Below, piece by piece: positions 61,536 to 64,000 of a stretch of DNA of 64,000 nucleotides. The position numbers and the translations under genes were made by a program. The DNA lies in NCBI RefSeq assembly GCF_001718795.1, contig NZ_CP013437.1, positions 682,001 to 746,000 of the forward strand, read 5' to 3'. The DNA comes from Burkholderia latens (GTDB lineage Bacteria; Pseudomonadota; Gammaproteobacteria; Burkholderiales; Burkholderiaceae). The notes below the pieces were generated by a model, which saw only the letters and a list, made by a program, of their open reading frames with translations, ran no database searches and was not told the origin of the DNA. Position 1 is the stretch's first letter. The number at the start of each line of letters is the position of its first letter.

Positions 61536-62282
61536 TCAGCGCGGCGGCGCGACCGACGCGCCGGTGATCCCGTGCCGCCGCAGCGAATCCGCGACGAAGC
61601 CCGACGCCTTCATCTCCTCGACGAACTCGCCGAGAAACGCTGCAGCCGCTGCGCCGCGGCTCTTCGGCACGCCCATCGCCTGACGGATCACCATGAAGCG
61701 CTCGTCGAGCAGGCGCAGTCCCGAAGTGTTCGCCGCGTCGGCTTCGAGTTGCTGCTTGACGCCCGCGGCGACTTCAAGCTGCTGTTCGACGAACGTCGGC
61801 ACGACCGCCTGCGACGTTGGTGCGCGTACGATCTGCGCGGCCTTCAGTTCGCGCGTGAGGAACAGGTCGTACGCGCTGCCCTTGCCGACGGCCACGCGAT
61901 TGTGCGGTTGATCGACGTCCGCATTGGTGCGGATCGGCGATGCGTCGCGCACGAGATAGAAGCCCTCGATCAGCACGTACGGCTCGGTGAACGCGACGGT
62001 CTCGCCGCGCAGCGGATCCACTGCGAAGAAGCCGAAATCAGCGCGCTCGTCGGTCAGCGCCTGCACGGATTTGCCGGCCGCATCGAACACCACGAGTTCG
62101 AGCTCGGACGACAACCGCTCGGCGAACGCACGCGCCAGGTCGATCGACACGCCGAATGGCTCGCCGGTTGCAGCGTCGCGATTCGCGAGGATCGGGTTGC
62201 CGAGGTTGATCGACGCGCGCAGCTTGCCGGTCGGCGTGAATGCGGAGAGGACGGAAGGATCGATGGGCATGGAGACACTCAT
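61536..62282 (-). CDS. Solute-binding-type protein (SBP_bac_3) without signal peptide
   Basis: 248 residues from MSVSMPIDPSVLSAF; starts at 62312 and 62270 are also possible and none has a good ribosome site. The fold is that of polar amino-acid binding proteins: GKLRASINLGNPILANRDAA, GVSIDLARAFAERL, ADFGFFAVDPLRGETVAFTEPYVLIEG, RVAVGKGSAYDLFL. No hydrophobic leader exists at any of the starts, so it appears cytoplasmic. No transporter genes are adjacent. It lies downstream of the ABM-domain gene and is probably cotranscribed. Confidence 0.82.
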   Translation of the reverse strand: MSVSMPIDPSVLSAFTPTGKLRASINLGNPILANRDAATGEPFGVSIDLARAFAERLSSELELVVFDAAGKSVQALTDERADFGFFAVDPLRGETVAFTEPYVLIEGFYLVRDASPIRTNADVDQPHNRVAVGKGSAYDLFLTRELKAAQIVRAPTSQAVVPTFVEQQLEVAAGVKQQLEADAANTSGLRLLDERFMVIRQAMGVPKSRGAAAAAFLGEFVEEMKASGFVADSLRRHGITGASVAPPR

Positions 62283-62438
62283 GAAGATCGAATGCGCCGG
62301 TGCGCTCGGCACGCGGCGGCCGAGGTTTCATGCGGAGATGCGAGCGGACGTTTTCGGTGCTCGCCGAAAGGAAATCGCAAGCACCGCCGGACGTGACCGG
62401 CGGTAGTGCGCCCGGATATCGGTTCGTCTCCGCTGCGA

Positions 62439-62732
62439 TTACTTTACTGCGACTTCCGTGTGCACGACCTGCGGCGGGCTTTTGAAGAACGGCCCGGCCA
62501 GCTGCCGCCACGCCTGGAAGTCTTCCGATTGCCGGAAATGCACGATGTGGTCGTCGACGGTGTCCCACTTGACGACGAGCAGGTAGCCGCCGCTGCGCTC
62601 GATCACGCGGTGCAGTTCGGCGCCGCCGCAGCCGCGCGCACGGGCAAAGAGCGGGAGCGCCTGACGAACCGCTGCTTCGAACGGCTCGGCCTGCGACGGA
62701 TCGATTTCGAGCGATGCCATTTCCAGAATCAT
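62439..62732 (-). CDS. Antibiotic biosynthesis monooxygenase (ABM) domain protein
   Basis: 97 residues from MILEMASLEIDPSQAEPFEA. A single ferredoxin-like ABM domain: AVRQALPLFARARGCGGAEL, GGYLLVVKWDTVDDHIVHFR, FQAWRQLAGPFFKSPPQVVH. Such proteins act as small cofactor-free oxygenases, heme or quinone-related enzymes, or stress proteins; the exact role is not readable. It is divergent from the response regulator gene. Confidence 0.85.
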   Translation of the reverse strand: MILEMASLEIDPSQAEPFEAAVRQALPLFARARGCGGAELHRVIERSGGYLLVVKWDTVDDHIVHFRQSEDFQAWRQLAGPFFKSPPQVVHTEVAVK

Positions 62733-62970
62733 GGATGCTATTCCCGGGGTGTGAATGATGCGGACTGTTCGCGATGCGACGCGCGCATCGGTCGGCGTCT
62801 CGCCACGATACCGGAAGTCGGGATCGCGCGCCCGCGAGACCGGTTCCAGCGATGCCGCTGCCGTCACGCGAGCCGTCCGCCAACTCGTGCGCATTCGCGT
62901 TTTCCCCTATGTGGAATGACGCCGCGCAGGCCGATGTCACAGAGGCGGCGATAACAATCCGAGGCCAGCC

Positions 62971-64000
62971 ATGACGATATCCGCGACAAACGGAACAAAC
63001 GACACACCGCCGGCAACCATCGCCGAAGCCGCACCCGATTACGCCGTCGCGCCAGCGACGGTCCTGCTGGTCGACGACGAACCGGCCGTGTTGTCCGCGC
63101 TCAAGCGGGTGCTGCGGCCCGCGCGTTACGACGTCGTCACCGCCGAAAGCGGCGAAGCCGCGCTCGAACTGCTTGCATCGAAGGAAGTCGACCTGATCGT
63201 GTCCGACATGCGCATGCCGAACATGAGCGGCGCCGCGTTTCTTTCCCGCGTGCGTGCGCTGTACCCGGACACGATGCGGATCCTTCTGACCGGCTATTCG
63301 GACATCGCGTCGATCGTCGAAGCCGTCAACGACGGCGGCGTGTATCGCTACCTGAACAAGCCGTGGGACGACCACGACCTGCTGATGACGCTCGAGCAGG
63401 CGCTCGAACAGCGGCGCTTGCGCGGTGAAGCCGCCCGGCTCGCCGCGTTGACGGAAGCGCAGAACGAAACGCTGCGCCGTTTCAACACCGAACTCGAAAC
63501 GCAGGTGCGCGCGCGCACGGACGAGCTCGGGCAAACCGTGATGTTCCTCGAGGCGGCGCAGCACGACCTGAAAAGCAGTTTCACCGCGATGGTTCAGGTC
63601 TGCGCGAGCATGATCGAAATGCGCTGCGGATCCGCAAGCGGTCATGCGATGCGCGTCGGCGAAATCGCGCGCCAGCTCGCGCTGGCGGCCGGGATGAGCA
63701 CGCTGCACGCGCAGGACGTCTATTACGCGGGGCTGCTGCATGGAATCGGCAAGCTGTCGCTGCCGGACGAACTGCTGCACAAGCCGCTCGTCAAGATGAC
63801 GACGGACGAACACAGCCTGTTCCAGCAGCATCCGCTGCGTGCGCAGATGGTGCTCACGCCGGTCGCGCAACTGCACAAGGTCGCGTCGATCGTGCTGCAC
63901 CAGTACGAGCGGTTCAACGGCCGCGGCACGCCGGACGGGCTCGCGGGCGACGCGATTCCGCTCGGCTCGCGGATCGTCGCGATCGCGCGCGACTTCGAGG
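62971..64000 (+). CDS. Response regulator with degenerate HD-GYP domain (3' end outside window)
   Basis: 343 codons are in the window, open at the right edge. The start MTISATNGTN follows GAGG. Receiver domain 30-145 (VLLVDDEPAV; Asp79 in LIVSDMRMPNMSG; Lys130 in YLNKPW), then a coiled coil (155-190) and an HD-GYP-like domain (from about 200: GHAMRVGEIARQLALAAGM). The metal dyad HD reads His257-Gly258 (LLHGIGK) and the GYP motif reads GTP (319-321, FNGRGTPDG). HD-GYP domains hydrolyse cyclic di-GMP; loss of the Asp suggests reduced or lost activity, or a binding role (inference). Confidence 0.88.
   Translation, partial: MTISATNGTNDTPPATIAEAAPDYAVAPATVLLVDDEPAVLSALKRVLRPARYDVVTAESGEAALELLASKEVDLIVSDMRMPNMSGAAFLSRVRALYPDTMRILLTGYSDIASIVEAVNDGGVYRYLNKPWDDHDLLMTLEQALEQRRLRGEAARLAALTEAQNETLRRFNTELETQVRARTDELGQTVMFLEAAQHDLKSSFTAMVQVCASMIEMRCGSASGHAMRVGEIARQLALAAGMSTLHAQDVYYAGLLHGIGKLSLPDELLHKPLVKMTTDEHSLFQQHPLRAQMVLTPVAQLHKVASIVLHQYERFNGRGTPDGLAGDAIPLGSRIVAIARDFE

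Overview
The window is high-GC proteobacterial DNA. Its gene content (pqqABCDE, a Kdo-based Wzx/Wzy exopolysaccharide locus, a YtfQRT-YjfF sugar importer, a head-to-tail double UvrA, a trimeric autotransporter, many LysR divergons and H-NS/FlhD-like regulators) fits Burkholderia, probably the B. cepacia complex and probably a secondary chromosome. That placement is inference from gene families, not from a database match. There are no rRNA, tRNA, CRISPR, insertion sequence or phage genes that I can support.

Layout. (1) 1-4057: the C-terminal end of a sigma-54-dependent activator, then a good -24/-12 promoter and the complete pqqABCDE operon, with a strong stem-loop between pqqA and pqqB. (2) 4058-24658: a long intergenic region with a perfect FNR-type box, a DJ-1/AraC (GlxA-type) regulator, then a plus-strand exopolysaccharide operon: initiating sugar-phosphate transferase, Wza, Wzb, Wzc, Wzx, a KpsC/KpsS-like protein, an acetyltransferase, two glycosyltransferases and a private Kdo pathway (kdsA, kdsC, kdsB, kdsD). 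Converging on it from the minus strand are a galU-type gene, a PAP2 phosphatase gene broken by an in-frame TGA, a Wzy-like polymerase and a secreted sialidase-fold protein. The enzyme count fits a tetrasaccharide repeat of three hexoses plus one Kdo with one O-acetyl. (3) 25042-26841: an orphan FlhD-like protein, an H-NS-type protein and a topoisomerase IB. (4) 27308-31998: a complete galactofuranose-type ABC importer. (5) 32131-35290: a two-component pair made of an AraC-type response regulator and a 7TM histidine kinase. (6) 35291-41448: a long gene-poor region, a 1300-residue trimeric autotransporter adhesin and an OmpA-type lipoprotein. (7) 41510-47555: a LexA-box promoter and a tandem UvrA with four ATPase modules. 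(8) 47667-49929: a dicarboxylate/glutamate symporter translated with an ABC-type glutamate-binding protein. (9) 50323-58340: three LysR divergons controlling small redox, transport and reductase genes. (10) 58872-64000: an oxalate/formate-type MFS carrier with a 43-residue partner, a hydroxyacid dehydrogenase, a leaderless solute-binding protein, a small monooxygenase-fold protein and the start of a response regulator with a degenerate HD-GYP domain.

How it works together: the largest coherent system is the exopolysaccharide locus, which makes its own CMP-Kdo, builds and flips a lipid-linked repeat, polymerises and exports it, and may trim it with the sialidase-fold enzyme. The PQQ operon supplies cofactor for periplasmic quinoprotein dehydrogenases, apparently under sigma-54 control. 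The adhesin and its OmpA partner form a surface module. The remaining blocks are independent transport, regulation and repair modules. All statements come from reading the sequence and knowledge of the families; no searches were run.
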